Below, one piece after another: positions 1 through 12,392 of a DNA stretch of 64,000 bases. The position numbers and the translations under genes are program-made. Every line of letters starts with the position of its first letter. Within the stretch, counting starts at the first letter, position 1. A model generated the notes under the pieces. It saw only the letters and a program-made list of their open reading frames with translations, ran no database searches and was not told the DNA's origin. The DNA is from Hyalomma asiaticum (taxonomy: Eukaryota; Arthropoda; Arachnida; Ixodida; Ixodidae): contig CM023486.1 in NCBI GenBank assembly GCA_013339685.2, forward strand, positions 39,424,332 through 39,488,331, written 5' to 3'.

Positions 1-1268
1 CGGGGGCAGGGGTTAAGGGGCCTCCTTACCCGGCGGAAAAATGAAGTTGTTATCATCATCATTGAAGACATGAATGCGCAGACAATCAATTTTTTTTTAC
101 AATTTATGCAATACCCTCAAATGCGGACATATTGAAAAAAAGTTAGGTGACGATGACATTTATTCAGTCTACAAGACTCCTGACAAATAGTACTGCAGCA
201 ATTTCAATCGCTTGCAGGGCTAGCACTATCAGCATCGCTTAGCGCTGAAGGCGCGTGCCACACTCATCGAGCCGGAAAGAAGAAGAGCAGAACCATATCT
301 CTGACAATTTCAGTTCGTTTGTGCACCTCGCTTCAACGGCTTGGCGACGGCAGCGAGGCTACAGCCTCTCAGTATGAGCTTCGGAGGCAGACACCGAGTA
401 CAAGGCGGCTTGGCGCGAAGCTCACTATCCCAGATAGCATCGTCGTGCCGTCGATGGTTCGGCGGACGGCACAACTCCCGCATCCCCGGCCGGCTTGCAC
501 AGGGAATCGGTGTTGGATGCCGAGATGTCGGAGATCTTCAAAGATACAGAGTTGCCGCCTTTCATGGTATAGGCCCCACCTCGGTACCGCATCCTTACTA
601 CACGGCAGACTTTGGTGGAGTCACCGAGAACGAGGCGATTTCGTGGCCTCCGACGGTACGCATCAATTTCGAAATGGCTTGTTCTGTATAAGAGTCTCTC
701 CCGCAATTGGGATAAAGATATTGTGCGAACTTTAAGCTTCGGCTTGAGTTCAACGCGATATATAGCTATGCCCGGCCCCATTCTCATCGCGCTCTCTTCC
801 CCTTGCCGTGCTCGTCAGTCGCCTAGCCACGTTATTGTCATTACACCATGTTTAATTGTTATCGTATGTTATTAGTCGTGAGGTTGAAATTGTGAATTAC
901 GGGAATGTAATGGGCAAAGTACAAAGAGGCGGTGCGCCATCAAAACTTGTCGAGGAAGAAGGCACCGCAGTTCTCCTGGTGCTTGTACACAGCACAGAAT
1001 CCATCACAAATGTGATAACGTAGAGTGAGGGAACACGCTCGCGAGCACAGTCGACCACGCCCGTAAGCCAAAGTGTGAGAGCCCTCCGGGTAAATATCCT
1101 TCATAACGCGCGAGAAAACACGGCGCCATGGGTCCTTTGTGCCATCTCACGAGCGGCAGTCAAGCCCCTGGCATGCTGAAGCACCTCCGAGATGCACCTC
1201 GAAGATGTGCGTATCGCCAACGGTAAACGGTGTATAAATGACTCGCCGTTAACGTACGCCACGATCTA
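1..1268. other. No gene seen
   Basis: Several overlapping ORFs of 60 to 140 codons occur in different frames around 319-875. None resembles a known family and no splice-site pattern supports an exon. I see no repeat structure here. Confidence 0.5.
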
Positions 1269-1269
1269 A

Positions 1270-1346
1270 AGGGTTGGCCGAGCGTGTAGCGCATCGCGCC
1301 GCGAAGCGAGGGGTCGCAGGTTCGATTCGCACTCGAACCGAATTTC
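1270..1346 (+). repeat. tRNA-derived SINE-like fragment
   Basis: A sequence resembling a degenerate tRNA gene begins near 1272 and contains a good B-box-like block (GGTTCGATTCG) at 1319-1329. The 5' GGTT and the 3' AACC could form part of an acceptor stem, but the anticodon arm is irregular. This fits a tRNA-derived SINE head or a tRNA pseudogene rather than a functional tRNA. Confidence 0.35.
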
Positions 1347-3689
1347 TTATTTCTTTCTTTGCACCTACCGCTAATTTTCGCTCGCGGACAACGCTGATTT
1401 TGCGCTCACAGCCAACGACGCCGACACCGGCATTTCTGTTGAACGAGCTCTCCCGTTAAAAAATTAAACAGCCCGTCAGCAGGCCACATGGCAAATTTCA
1501 CTTATTTACCGGGTTGTTGTTAACCGCCCAATAGCGAGCGTTCTACCGCAGGAAGCTTTTAAATGTGTCCATTATTACCAGGGATAACAATGTTCGGAGC
1601 TATGCGAAACCATGGTTTCAAGGGTGAGAGCCACTGCTTGTATGACACCCTTGCCACTCGCCGATGCTGCGGTGCACGCGCTGTTGTGCTCACAGCAGCT
1701 CGCCTCCTCCGAGGACAAAGTCGCCGGAAGTGGTGACTTTCTACTCGGAAGTTCCACGGCCTCGGAAGTTCTTTCTATTCGGAAGTGCCACGGCCGCTCA
1801 AAAATCGACAGACCGTGACACTGCATTAGTCGGCTCTCAATGGCCAGACCTGGTTAGGGACCCTAGTTAAGGGCAGATAGTTATAAGCGAAAAGGCTCGT
1901 GAATGTTACGCTATATAAAAGATGTGTTGCGTTCAGCGACATGCTGCGATCAGACATGCTGGATGCGACATGCTCTGGGATGTATTCCTCTCGTGACAAA
2001 TCTGCAAAGTCACATGGATGCAAGCTCGATAGCGCCTAGCCTCTGAGAAAGAGCAGCCTCGGCATTGAGTTAACCATACAGGCGGATAAGCTTCCAAGAT
2101 GTATAAATGTTTCTAAGCCACTCTTACTAAATTCCCAAGCAAACGAGACGTTTTATAGTACCTCGTAGTACAGCCAGCGGATATACTTATCTTCAATCGT
2201 CTCGGTGCAGCAAGATTTAGCGCAGAGGAAACATTCAGCTGTACAAAAGCTTTCCATAAAATACATGATACAGGAGAAAAACATTGGTTTGTCTGCAGGA
2301 AGCAAACTATCGTCATCAATTCATATGACATTGTAAATCGCGTCATAATATGACATACGGCTGCGAGAACAAGGCGCTGGTTCTATACCTTTGTTACTCA
2401 ATTAAAGGGAAACACAGGGGTGCGCGACATATAACTAATCTCTGTATTCGCCGCCCGTATCGCACATACTCTCATTATCTTAATCACAGTCATATAAACC
2501 GTGTAAACTGAAATAGATTTTTTTCCTTGGAGGAGGAAAGCATGGGTGTGGGTGTATAAGCTCTTCGTCTCCGCTCTTACTAATGACAATAAAAGCTAAA
2601 TTTTCATAACACGCAGTTGAAATTCTATTGTGTCCCACTCGTTCTTTCGCGGTTTTTGTTTCTTCTTATAAGGGCCTTGCTAACGCTTTCTGAACGTAGA
2701 AAAGGGTACCGTCAGACGTTGAGGCTCCTCTGAAAATGCATGCCAAATATTGTTGCACTGCTCCCACCAAAGATTTTGCCATTTCGTTTCAAATAAAGCT
2801 GTAAATCGCCTACTCTTCTTTCGACAAACCACGTCACAAGGAGCACCCCCCCAACATTGCTTGGCTTGTTTCTGTGTCTTAAAGATACATACACGCATTT
2901 TTTATTGTTTTACGAACTCAATACTACCGAATAGTGCATTATTGAGTACTTGAACTGGTATAGCTCATTACGGAAAAAGAGAAACAGCCAAGCAGACCGA
3001 CACAAGAGGACAGAGCGCTAACTTCCAACTGAGCTTTAGTCGCAAATTGCATCAAATATGTACACTTGCGCAAGCATACAAAGAACGCCGGACGTATTCA
3101 TTGCAATGTAATGATAGTTGGCTATCAGTGGCCTTCTTTTTAACTTTGTTCGCGTGCTCACCCAATGAATTCGGCTGCGAGCCATCTTTCGAAAATTTGA
3201 TTTTCTTGTCTAAGTACCGGGATGAACGTGCTCGTCTTGTATCAGAGGCCTATCACATCCATAGTAGTGGAGAAGCATGCGTTAGCCTAGCCTCCATTTC
3301 CCTTCCTTCGAAGGAGATATCGTACCTGAGTTGTTAATTTGAAGATATGTAGCTGCATTCTGCGTATGCTGATTTTGTTGGGTCATTTCCTATTGATAGT
3401 GGCGGCGTACTTATGCACGACGATCGATGCAATAGACACATATGGTCAGCGCCCGTGTCTGTGCTCTCCCTTTGTCCTGTTGTACTGCGCTGTTTCGTCT
3501 TCTTGCATTCTTTTATTTACCCACGTACATTACCATGCGTGTACTCGGACCACACAACTAAGTTTGGCATGAATATACTCAGCCTAACTTGGCAAGCAGT
3601 TCCTAAGAACGGGTCGGTGGCACTGCGGAAAAACACGAAGGGATTGACCAATTGTCTCAGATATAAATGTGACAAGCTCACTCCTGCTT
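1347..3689. other. No gene seen
   Basis: AT-rich DNA with only short ORFs in all frames. I recognise no protein family, RNA gene or clear repeat. Confidence 0.45.
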
Positions 3690-4215
3690 GCCGAACACGC
3701 CTAAAGAGGCTTGTTCAGATATTCCTTTCCCAGGTGGACCCCCAGATAAAAATGGCGAGGACGCGGTGCATTTCTGAATCTTGATGCGTGAGCAATGCTG
3801 TTCGGGCATCACGCACCGCAGTTTCCTAATAAGGAACAAGTTACAAATCGTGGCTCGTGCAAACATCGATGTCTTGAAACCATTAAAGCATTTTGAGCAT
3901 TCACGAATTGTTGACACCTCTTCGCGCCAGTACTGTTCGCTGTTCGTGTAGTGCTGTAGCGGCACTCCTAAATACTTTGCTGGCGTATACCCAAGACATG
4001 TTTGCAAAGAGCGCTGCACTTGCGAGCCATTTGCCGTGCCAGAAACCCGAGCATTTCTCCCATTCAATCGCGCTGCTGCTGACTGTACAAAATTGTTTTG
4101 CGAATTTCACCACTCTTTTTATGCTTTCTTGGTCCGCACGTAATACAGCAATATCATCCGCGTATGCAAGGAGTCTTACTTCCGTAGCGTGAAAACGGAA
4201 GCCTCGCATGCTGTC
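3690..4215 (-). pseudogene. LINE reverse-transcriptase fragment
   Basis: On the minus strand two overlapping frames together resemble the part of a non-LTR reverse transcriptase downstream of its active site. Near 4160 the peptide LLAYADDIAVLRADQES carries the YADD catalytic box. It is followed by a stretch including SSAIEWEKCSGFWHGKW and, in another frame, KYLGVPLQHY and FARATICNLFLIRK, which are typical of arthropod LINE proteins. The reading frame changes between the two segments and both ends are truncated. It is a dead fragment, and the family within non-LTR elements is not resolved. Confidence 0.7.
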
Positions 4216-5224
4216 TCTATATAGTGACTATACTGAGGCAAAATGGCTCTACTTACAAGCAGAAAAGCAACGACAAGAGGGGGAATCCCTGGCGAACCGA
4301 GCTTAGCCGAGCTTAGTTGGGCAACATCAAACGCGCGGCATAAAAGGTCGCACAATCTTAACAAACATTCACAAGGCCAGCGAATGTTGCAATATTACAG
4401 GCGAACGCATCGCGATGCTGCAACTCGATTAAAAAAAAAGCTTTCTATAAAGTATCTCATGATTTGCTTATGTCCACTTTAAAGCATGTAAATATTGAAA
4501 AGAGCATGTAAATCCGCCATGGAAACTGCACAAAACTACTTATTGTCAACAAGACCGTAGGTGAACGCATCAAAGTGTAAAGATCAAAGCTCCTACGCGA
4601 CATATGCCCCAACAGCAGCGTTAGCGCTATTTATGGCTACATTTAAGGACTTACAAATTGTACCGGTGAGCAGACATGGATTCATATAAGTAATGAATGT
4701 GTTAAATTCAGATCATTATATTGCACTCCTTGCGTGTGCGCAAGCCACGACGTTTCACAACGCTCTCATTTCATCGTAATTAAATCAATTATACATATCT
4801 TGCCTAAATTGTGCGCAGGCGTACCACAATTGCGTCATAATAGATTGCTCCCGATGAAGGTAATAGCGTTTACTAACCCATCGCATACGCATGCAGTAGT
4901 GGGGCCGAATTCACAATACTTGTCTTTCGTAAGTGCTTTTTGAAATTTGTCAATCGGCCTCTCTAATTATATGTCCAGCATCAGCATTGGACGAAGTTTT
5001 GTCTTACGAAGTGTTTTGTTGCAAGTTTTTTTGTGAATACGGGTCCCGTTTAGTACCCCTGACAAACTTAGTAGTAACAAGAGCATTTACGATCCCGCGC
5101 ATACTTATAATGTAGTAAACCGTCATATATAAACGTAGTAAAAGCTGCCAAAAACGTAGTAACAGTGTAGAGCAGACGACGGACTATCGCCTCACACAGG
5201 TTTCCCTTGTGGTCACGGCGCTAG
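4216..5224. other. No gene seen
   Basis: AT-rich intergenic-type sequence. I see no recognisable coding or RNA feature. Confidence 0.45.
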
Positions 5225-5599
5225 GCCGCGGTGCTCCTGATTAGCTCCGTCGGCCTTTTCATGGTGAGCGAGGACATCAGCGCCAATGTTTGGCCCCAGA
5301 ATGACCACGGCCTTGCGGAAAGCAACGACTTCGAGCCGCCCGAGTCATGGAGTCCTCCGTCTGATATCCGAGTACGCACTCAGATTCCTGCTCGCCGTCA
5401 AACCTCTCCGAGGCACCGCGATGCGGTCGGCACGTCGAAGCCCACACTTCGGTCTTCGACACCGAGATCAGATGCGCACCACCACGGACCGAGGTACGCT
5501 GATGACGACGGAGCTTCCGAGACCGCCGGCAGGGTGACAACGGCGGCTTCTGGCGCTCGCGAAACACGGGAAAGGGACGCTGTGGATGTGGACGGCGAG
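5225..5599 (+). CDS. Possible coding exon, unknown product
   Basis: An open frame of about 125 codons in an unusually GC-rich island. It starts just after an AG at 5223-5224 and ends at a good splice donor (GAG|GTGCGTG at 5599/5600). The predicted peptide begins with a hydrophobic stretch (VLLISSVGLFMV) that could be a membrane anchor, followed by a polar region rich in Pro, Ser, Thr and Arg. The GC content and codon look resemble the two confirmed host genes in this window. I do not recognise a domain and no partner exon was found nearby. It may be an isolated exon or chance. Confidence 0.22.
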
Positions 5600-6268
5600 G
5601 TGCGTGTTTATGCGAGTAAACACACTGCGCCTGAAACGAATATCAAACAGACACGGCGAACACGACAGAGCGCTAATTACGAACTTGTTTCATACTGATT
5701 CTAAGTCAGCATGTAGAGCACAAACACTGAGAAGGCATCCTTCACAGTTCATTACCTACAATAGTCATTGATATTGTTACGGATGTTACGATGGATCTAT
5801 TTACAAAGCGAATGGTGAGAGCAGATGAGCAAAGACATGGGCGGTCAGAAGCGGCCGATCCCTCGAAAACCTCGCGCGCTATATTCTTTGTCGTCCTTCA
5901 TGCTCCTCCAGCGCTACGTTACAATATCATTGGCGCATACCACGTAAATAACAGTGTGGTATCCGTCATTACTTTCATACTACACTTCAATCAGGCTCTA
6001 CGAGTAGTGCATCTATATGATTTCCTTGACTTCATTATCTGGTAGCTTCATTGGCATGAGCAGAACGTAAATACGAGACCCCCGATCTATTCTGCTTCTT
6101 TCGTGCATTTCCATCTCGTTTTTTATCTTACATTTGGTTTGCATTTGTAAGATTCAGAGTTCACTGGCCTACGCGATTTGAGTGGTGTTTCTGGATTTCA
6201 TATACCGGCCAATTTTTGCTATTCCCCGCCTGCATGCAGAAACTTCGTGATTATGGTAGGGTACAAGT
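5600..6268. other. No gene seen
   Basis: No recognisable feature beyond short ORFs. Confidence 0.45.
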
Positions 6269-7475
6269 TAAAGAAACAGCAGTTTGCAATAGTGGCCGAT
6301 GGATCACGCGCGTCGGTGTTACTCCGCCAGCCAACCACAGGAGCAAACAAAGTCGTCGTCATGCAACCTTTTCAAAATGGCGCCGTGTTCGTGCCTTCGG
6401 CACCTGCGGAGAGTCTGCTGTTCTTGAGCCCTTTCATCGGTATAAGCCATGGTGTGCTCGAGAAGCATGGAGAAAAATGTGTGGAGTATCAGCGTTTCCA
6501 TCTGCAAAAGGTCGTGGTACAGTTCATTTCGATTCAGAGCCCGTTTTACGCGCGCAACTTCACTCAACTGAATTGAAAAACTCGAGTGGCAGAGCATGTT
6601 GCGCGCCGAGTTTAGCATTGCAAGCGCTTGATTTCAGCTCAGTAAAGAATTGTCCATTCCATTTCCACTCTAATAAACGAATGAAGACATAAGAACGTAT
6701 GCACGAATTCGTTATTGTTACCACTCTCGCATTATTTTGGTAACATGGAAAGTTCAAAGAAGGAACCATTTGGTGTTTCGCGGAGGTACAATGGCTGGCG
6801 GTTATAAGGACGTGGGAGGGGCTTCACTGCAGACCTGAGGACTTTGGTCAACCACCGCCATAATTTTCTTTTCTCCAGAACCAACATTTGCTTGTGCGTT
6901 ATCATTTCAACAATTCTTATGTAAGTAGGTTTTGAGAACATGAGCCCTTGTGCGTATCATGCGGCGTGCACCGTTATCGGAGGACCGAATTGGCAAATTT
7001 CTTTCACAACTGCACCTCCTATTGGCTGACCACTTATTCGTCAATTCAACGTCCAACATATGTGCTGTCTTGATTCCGTACTTGACAAATGTCCGAAAAC
7101 CGTGTGCTTCCACGGGAAACTTGACACTCCGACCAATAGTTATTGCCAAAAGGTGATCTTTGTCATAAGCAATGTTCGTACTGCACCCGCTGTGGTACCT
7201 TAGTGGCTAGGTTTTGGCTTACGCAGCCAGAGGTCGCAGGATCGAATCCAGGCCACGGCAGCCGCATTTCGAACCTCGGGTGATCCCTGGTGGTCAACGT
7301 TGCTCCAGAACCACCCACTACGGGGCTTGCCTCATAACCATAGCTGGTTTAGGCATGTCCGCACTGCGGATTTGCCTAGTTTCACACAAATATTGATGGC
7401 GATACTTGGCTTCGACGAGCGCTGTATTATGCCATAACACTGCAATCGAAAGTGTGCTCCGTACCTTTCGGCGGC
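6269..7475 (+). repeat. 1.2-kb duplicated repeat, copy A
   Basis: This segment is nearly identical to 8365-8545 plus 9846-10893. Similarity starts at TAAAGAAACAGCAG and runs through a tRNA-derived SINE to around the block TACCTTTCGG. The minus strand has an open stretch (7149 down to 6907) shared with copy B that I cannot assign to a family. It is either a dispersed repeat or a local segmental duplication. Copy A lacks the transposon found in copy B and so shows the empty insertion site. Confidence 0.8.
7188..7350 (+). repeat. tRNA-derived SINE inside copy A
   Basis: An A-box-like block (TTAGTGGCTAGG) is followed by a B-box-like block (GGATCGAATCC) at about 7240 and a conserved body including GGTGGTCAACGTTGCTCCAG. 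The same element is at the equivalent position in copy B (10572-10775), so it was in place before the duplication. Confidence 0.65.
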
Positions 7476-7639
7476 TGTCGGAAGTGAGCGCAGGCACTGA
7501 TCGCGTGAGCTCAAGATTCGGTGACGTTGCGGAGAGCGCGAGCGCCAGACCAGTTGCTGAATTCGTCTGCTCGCCGCACCTGCTTTGCATCATAGCGTGT
7601 GTATAATGTACGCTTGAGCGACCAACATGGAGAGACAGA

Positions 7640-7845
7640 CAAACAGACAATGAACTTTAATAACATAGTCCTGAGGAGCACCGCAGCCGTTCAGGGCGGC
7701 AGCGCCGCGGGCCGCTCCCACGTGGGGACGGGGAGGCCGAGCCTCACCGCCGCGTCGTGGGCCCTCTGGACGGCCCTTAGCTGATGTAGCACTCTCCAGG
7801 CCGCAGGCTGCAACGCTTCGAATGCTGTAGACAAAATCTTATCCT
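7640..7845 (-). pseudogene. LINE C-terminal end and 3' UTR fragment
   Basis: Read on the minus strand, this encodes a peptide containing LRAVQRAHDAAVRLGLPVP and TWERPAALPP followed by a stop and a TTAAAG-type 3' end. I recognise this as the extreme C-terminus and 3' end of a tick LINE. Only about 200 bp remain. It abuts the oppositely oriented fragment at 7850. Confidence 0.6.
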
Positions 7846-7849
7846 AGTC

Positions 7850-8018
7850 TGTCGACCCTAAGCTCATATACGGACACATTTGAACCGGACTGCCCCGATT
7901 GTGGCGAGCGAAGCAATTTGGATCATATGCTCTGGCGGTGTCCCTCCTTACGGGGCCCTCAACGCATCACTGAAGAAGAGTGGTGCTCCGAGCTAAGGAG
8001 CTCTAACATGGAGAGGAA
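7850..8018 (+). pseudogene. LINE C-terminal zinc-knuckle fragment
   Basis: The plus strand encodes CPDCGERSNLDHMLWRCPSL, a CxxC...HxxxxC cluster characteristic of the post-RT C-terminal region of arthropod LINE proteins. It is open from about 7850 and loses similarity after the peptide SSNMERK near 8018. It faces away from the neighbouring minus-strand LINE end. Confidence 0.65.
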
Positions 8019-8545
8019 GCAAAAAAATACGGCTTTTGGCGTGGCCTGCGCGATCGGCTGCGGCAGCCGATCTCGGAGGCCACGCTCGGAGGCCATAGCG
8101 CGACGCGCCCGTGTCTCTCTGTGACGTCACGATATCAACTTACAGAAGTGAAACGTCACAGATGGCCCACTATCTGCGTCATACTAGTGGCGATGTCGCG
8201 AGGTGCTGCAAGCTCGGATGAGCATTCCCGCTTACTTTGAAACCATATTAAAATTACTTAGAGGCGACGTTCGCCGCTAACACTCGGTCAAGGTTGCCTT
8301 CGTATGCAGGAAAACCAATTAACGCAAGCATCTTGCATTTGAAATTTTGGTGTCATGGGACCTTTAAAGAAACAGCAGTTTGCAATAATGGCCGATGGAT
8401 CACGCGCGCCGGTGTTACTCCGCCAGCCAACCACAGGAGCAAACAAAGTCGTCGTCATTCAACCTTTTCAAAATGGCGCCGTGTTCGTGCCTTCGGCACC
8501 TGCGGTGAGTCTGCTGTTCTTGAGCCCTTTCATCGGTATAAGCCA

Positions 8546-9845
8546 CAGAGTTTCTTACTTAAACACTAGAGAGAAATCTGGCGCTAGTGTCTATGGCGAC
8601 TCGTTCAGCAGCGCTTCAACCACCATGGGAATTATGGGAAGTACAGGCTTCGGATCTGCTTCGGATTGATTTCGTTCTTGAGACTCGCGACGATTGTTTT
8701 CTGAGCTTTAAACAAAATGAAAAGGAAATATTTACTATTAATATTTGCTTTTATCTCCCGCATATAATAACTGATACACGAATTTTGCATAATTCTGAAG
8801 TTGAAGGAAAGCAAAGACGAATTTTTGCCACCAGGGTATGCATCATTCGACGATTGTGCTCTAGATGCGGCGCGACGAAGTAATTATGATTTTTGCATCA
8901 ATTTAAACAAACGTGTGCGTTTCCCTCTGAGAAATACGCCGCCTGCATTTATTGAAATAAGAAGAATATTATATGGAGTGGACGTGCTGAGCTTTCAAGA
9001 GAAACACTAAACATATCGTCTGCTTCGGCGTCTGCTGCGTCCGAGCTCGGGAACCGCGAGCGTCTCGCGCAGACGCTATCGCGAATTGCGCGCGTTTGCG
9101 CTTTTATCAAGGTTTCTGAAGATTACCGATACAGGTGACTGTTTCAACGGCTCAGGCGGCGGTGGATGCTTGTGGCCTCCCGATAGAATTTTTTTTCTTT
9201 TTTCGTTACCGACTTCTGACTGAAGCGCGCGCCCCGCTTGTCGTGATTTGTGCGTATCCATTATGCAACAGCAGGCTGCAGCTTGGATGTAACAGCCCTT
9301 CATATCAGAAGTAAGTGTGTGTTTACGATGACAACGAAAACGAATTAGATCGAATTTGCCTACGCAAGCGTTTCTATGCTCTGACCGCCCTTTCCAATAC
9401 ACCACCGCACCACGGCAAGCAAGTACATGAACTCGGCTGGAACGCCCACGTTCGCAAGCTCGCTTTTCGCGCAGGCTTTCTATCGAGAGTGCACCAGACC
9501 ACTAACGAGAAAATACTGAGTGGCGAACATAATGAAACAGGCTGGCGGAATCGCGTCACGTGGCAATGCGACGCTGGTTTTTCGCTATTTAGCGTTGTAC
9601 TAGCTTTGGCTGTAGTAGAGGCTGGTTATCTTTCTAGCTTTTCTTTTCCCGAATGCGTTGCACGCCTCGAACAGCCTCGCGGCAGGGTACGCGGTAAACA
9701 AAACCAAAACTGCAGAAGTAAATGGCTTGTGCCCAGTTCGCAAGCCAACGCGGACCAATCCGAAGCCTGTACTTCCCATAATTCCCATGACGGTTGAACG
9801 ATCACAGCGCCAGATGACCCTCTAGTTTATAGTAAGAAACTCTAT
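8546..9845. mobile_element. Non-autonomous TIR DNA transposon
   Basis: The insertion is flanked by a perfect direct repeat GGTATAAGCCA (8535-8545 and 9846-9856) that is present once in the empty site of copy A. Both ends carry terminal inverted repeats of about 110 bp. The outer motif AGAGTTTCTTACT is at 8548 and its reverse complement near 9840. An inner block including GGGAATTATGGGAAGTACAG is shared in inverted orientation. Because the ends are slightly ambiguous, the true duplication is 8 to 11 bp, which would suit hAT-, P- or Mutator-type elements. The 160-codon internal plus-strand ORF (9315-9797) matches no transposase I know. Confidence 0.82.
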
Positions 9846-10571
9846 GGTATAAGCCATGATGTGCTCGAGAAGCATGCAGAAAAATATGTGGAGTATCAGC
9901 GTTTCCATCTGCAAAAGGTCGTGGTACAGTTCATTTTGATTCCGAGCCCGTTTTTTCAACTGAATTGAAAAATTCGAGTGGCAGAGCATGTTGCGCGCCG
10001 AGTTTTCGCATTGCAAGCGCTTGATTTCAGCTCAGTAAAGAATTGTCCATTCCATGTTCCACTCTAATAAACGAATGAAGACATAAGAACGTATGCACGA
10101 ATTCGTTATTGTTACCACTCTCGCATTATTTTGGTAACATGGAAAGTTCAAAGAAGGAACCATTTGGTGCTTCGCGGGGGTACAATGGCTGGTTGTTATA
10201 AGGACGTGGGAGGGCTTCACTGCAGACCTGAGGGCTTTGCTCAACCACCGCCATAATTTTCTTTTCTCCAGAACCAACATTTGCTTGTGCGTTATTATTC
10301 CAACAATTCTTATGTAAGTAGGTTTTGTGAACACAAGCCCCTGTGCGTATCATGCGGCGTGCACCGTTATCGGAGGACCGAATTGGCAAATTTCTTTCAC
10401 AACTGCACCTCGTATTGGCTGACCACTTATTCGTCAATTCAACGTCCAACATATGTGCTGTCTTGATTCCGTCCTTGACAAATGTCCGAAAACCGTGTGC
10501 TTCCACGGGAAACTTGACACTCAGACCAAGAGTTATTGCCAAAAGGTGATCTTTGTAAGCAATGTTCGTAC

Positions 10572-10775
10572 TGCACCCGCTGTGGTACCTTAGTGGCTAG
10601 GTTTTGGCGAAGCCAGAGGTCACAGGATCGAATCCAGGCCACGGCAGCCGCATTTCGAACCTCGGGTGCTCCCTGGTGGTCAACGTTACTCCAGGAATCC
10701 CGGGTGGTCAACGTTACTCCAGAACCACCCACTATGGGGCTTGCCTCATAACCATAGCTGGTTTAGGCATGTCCG
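10572..10775 (+). repeat. tRNA-derived SINE inside copy B
   Basis: Same SINE family and same relative position as 7188-7350, with the B-box block GGATCGAATCC at about 10625. An extra copy of the GGTGGTCAACGTTACTCCAG block makes this copy longer. Confidence 0.65.
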
Positions 10776-10893
10776 CACTGCGGATTTGCCTAGTTTCACA
10801 CAAATATTGATGGCGATACTTGGCTTCGACGAGCGCTGTATTATGCCATAACACTGCAATCGAAAAAGTGATCCATACCTTTCGGTGGCTATA

Positions 10894-12392
10894 AACGGCT
10901 GAGCGACCGCGCGTGGTACAAGCCAGCTTCCACCTCCATCATTGATAAGCCAAAACCAGAGTGCTGCGACGTGTGGTCACTTCGCAATATAACACACGTC
11001 GCCAGGTTCCGGACAAACCCTTTACAGACCCAATCTCGTTAATTAACGCTGATATTGATGTTGGAAAAATAAGTTGTAAATTGAAGAGTTCTGGGTGCTT
11101 AGTTGTCTTCGAAGTTAATTGCGCAAACTAGGCTAAGCGAAAGCTGCATTATGAATATTGCGCCATTAAAAGTACTTCTGAAAATGCATTGTTTTGGTTT
11201 GCCTAATATTCCTTTGTATGGAGTAAAAATTTAGGTTATTTATTGAAAGATGCATTTCTGTATACGTCAATATGAATACTTCGCGTTTTTCTTATAATAA
11301 TAACAATCAACTAGGCAATCTTATTTTAGAATAAGATTGCCTATTGCCTAAGAGTTTAGAATAAGAATGTCACGCGCAAGTATATGAATGACGTGGTGAG
11401 TGAGGCCACCGACACGCAACGACTCACTTAATTCTCATGGTACACATCTGCAAGTCTTAGCCATATGTCCACACACTCATGTCATTTATAAAGGAAGTTG
11501 CCTCTTTGGAAGCTGCCATCAGCAACCTACGTGAACACATTTGATTTGAAATCACGTTATTTATTTGTCTAGTTAAGCAGGCTCAATCTAGAAAGGATTA
11601 TAGTTGGCAAATGTTATGAAGCAGGCAAAGAACAGTGCCATGAATTATTTTGTTGTCACATGAAATTATACCGTAACATCATAACTCTCTGGGGACTACA
11701 AATACTGCGACACAACATAATCGGTGCGAATTAAGCATGAACGTGGCGCTGTCTCAACAGCGACGCTCTGAAGGAAGGAGGAAACAAGAACAATAATATT
11801 TTATTTCGAATATTCAGTCTCCCCTACTTCTCGGCTACATACCTGTATTCTGTTAAAAATGCAATTAAACCCGCCAAACTGGCATCCACCTTAGATCCTG
11901 CAACGCTATGAGGCTTGGCGCAACATCTGCGTTTTCATACAAGCACAAAATACTTCTAAAGCGGTCAAAGCAAAAAAAAAAAAAAGAGGGGGGGGGGGGT
12001 AAGGGAGGGGGACTGCAGCAGACTCTGCTGGAATCTTTTCAGACCGTGCGTAGGCATAATTTCGGGCCATTTTAGCTATTTCAAGGCAGAACCAGAGACA
12101 TTGGCCATCATATAATCTACTAGTCAGTAGAACGCATAGCTTAGGCAACACTGCTCCATCAGTCGACAATCATTTGGCCTGTACTAGCCGATATGAGTGA
12201 ACAATTAGGCCTTGAAACCGGCGTTTGATTAACGCTGACTCTTTATTGAGGCTTTCAATCCATTCACTATGCACGCACACGCAAACAAACAGAAACGCCC
12301 ATATGCGTCATGGGTACCTCGCCAAGGAATGGTTATGCATTGAAGAGGACGGTTTGTGTTGTTCTCTTGCCTATTTCTTCTTCTCTTTCCAG
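10894..12392. other. No gene seen; purine tract
   Basis: AT-rich DNA without a recognisable gene. A homopurine run of A followed by G lies at about 11970-12012. If the Kunitz gene begins upstream of 12393, its signal-peptide exon may lie here or further left, but I could not identify it. Confidence 0.4.

Larger units (their letters stand above)
8365..10893 (+). repeat. 1.2-kb duplicated repeat, copy B (interrupted)
   Basis: This is the second copy of the 6269-7475 unit. It is split after position 8545 by a 1.3-kb transposon and resumes after 9856. The remaining order of blocks matches copy A, including the embedded SINE. Inside that SINE this copy has a small internal duplication of the GGTGGTCAACGTTACTCCAG block near 10675-10720. 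Confidence 0.8.

Noticed and set aside
9315..9797. 160-codon ORF inside the TIR transposon as its transposase
   Set aside because: There is no catalytic motif pattern and part of it runs into the terminal repeat; more likely non-coding filler.
11970..12012. Poly-A tail of a retroposed gene
   Set aside because: The A run continues into a long G run, so it is simple purine sequence, and no processed gene precedes it.
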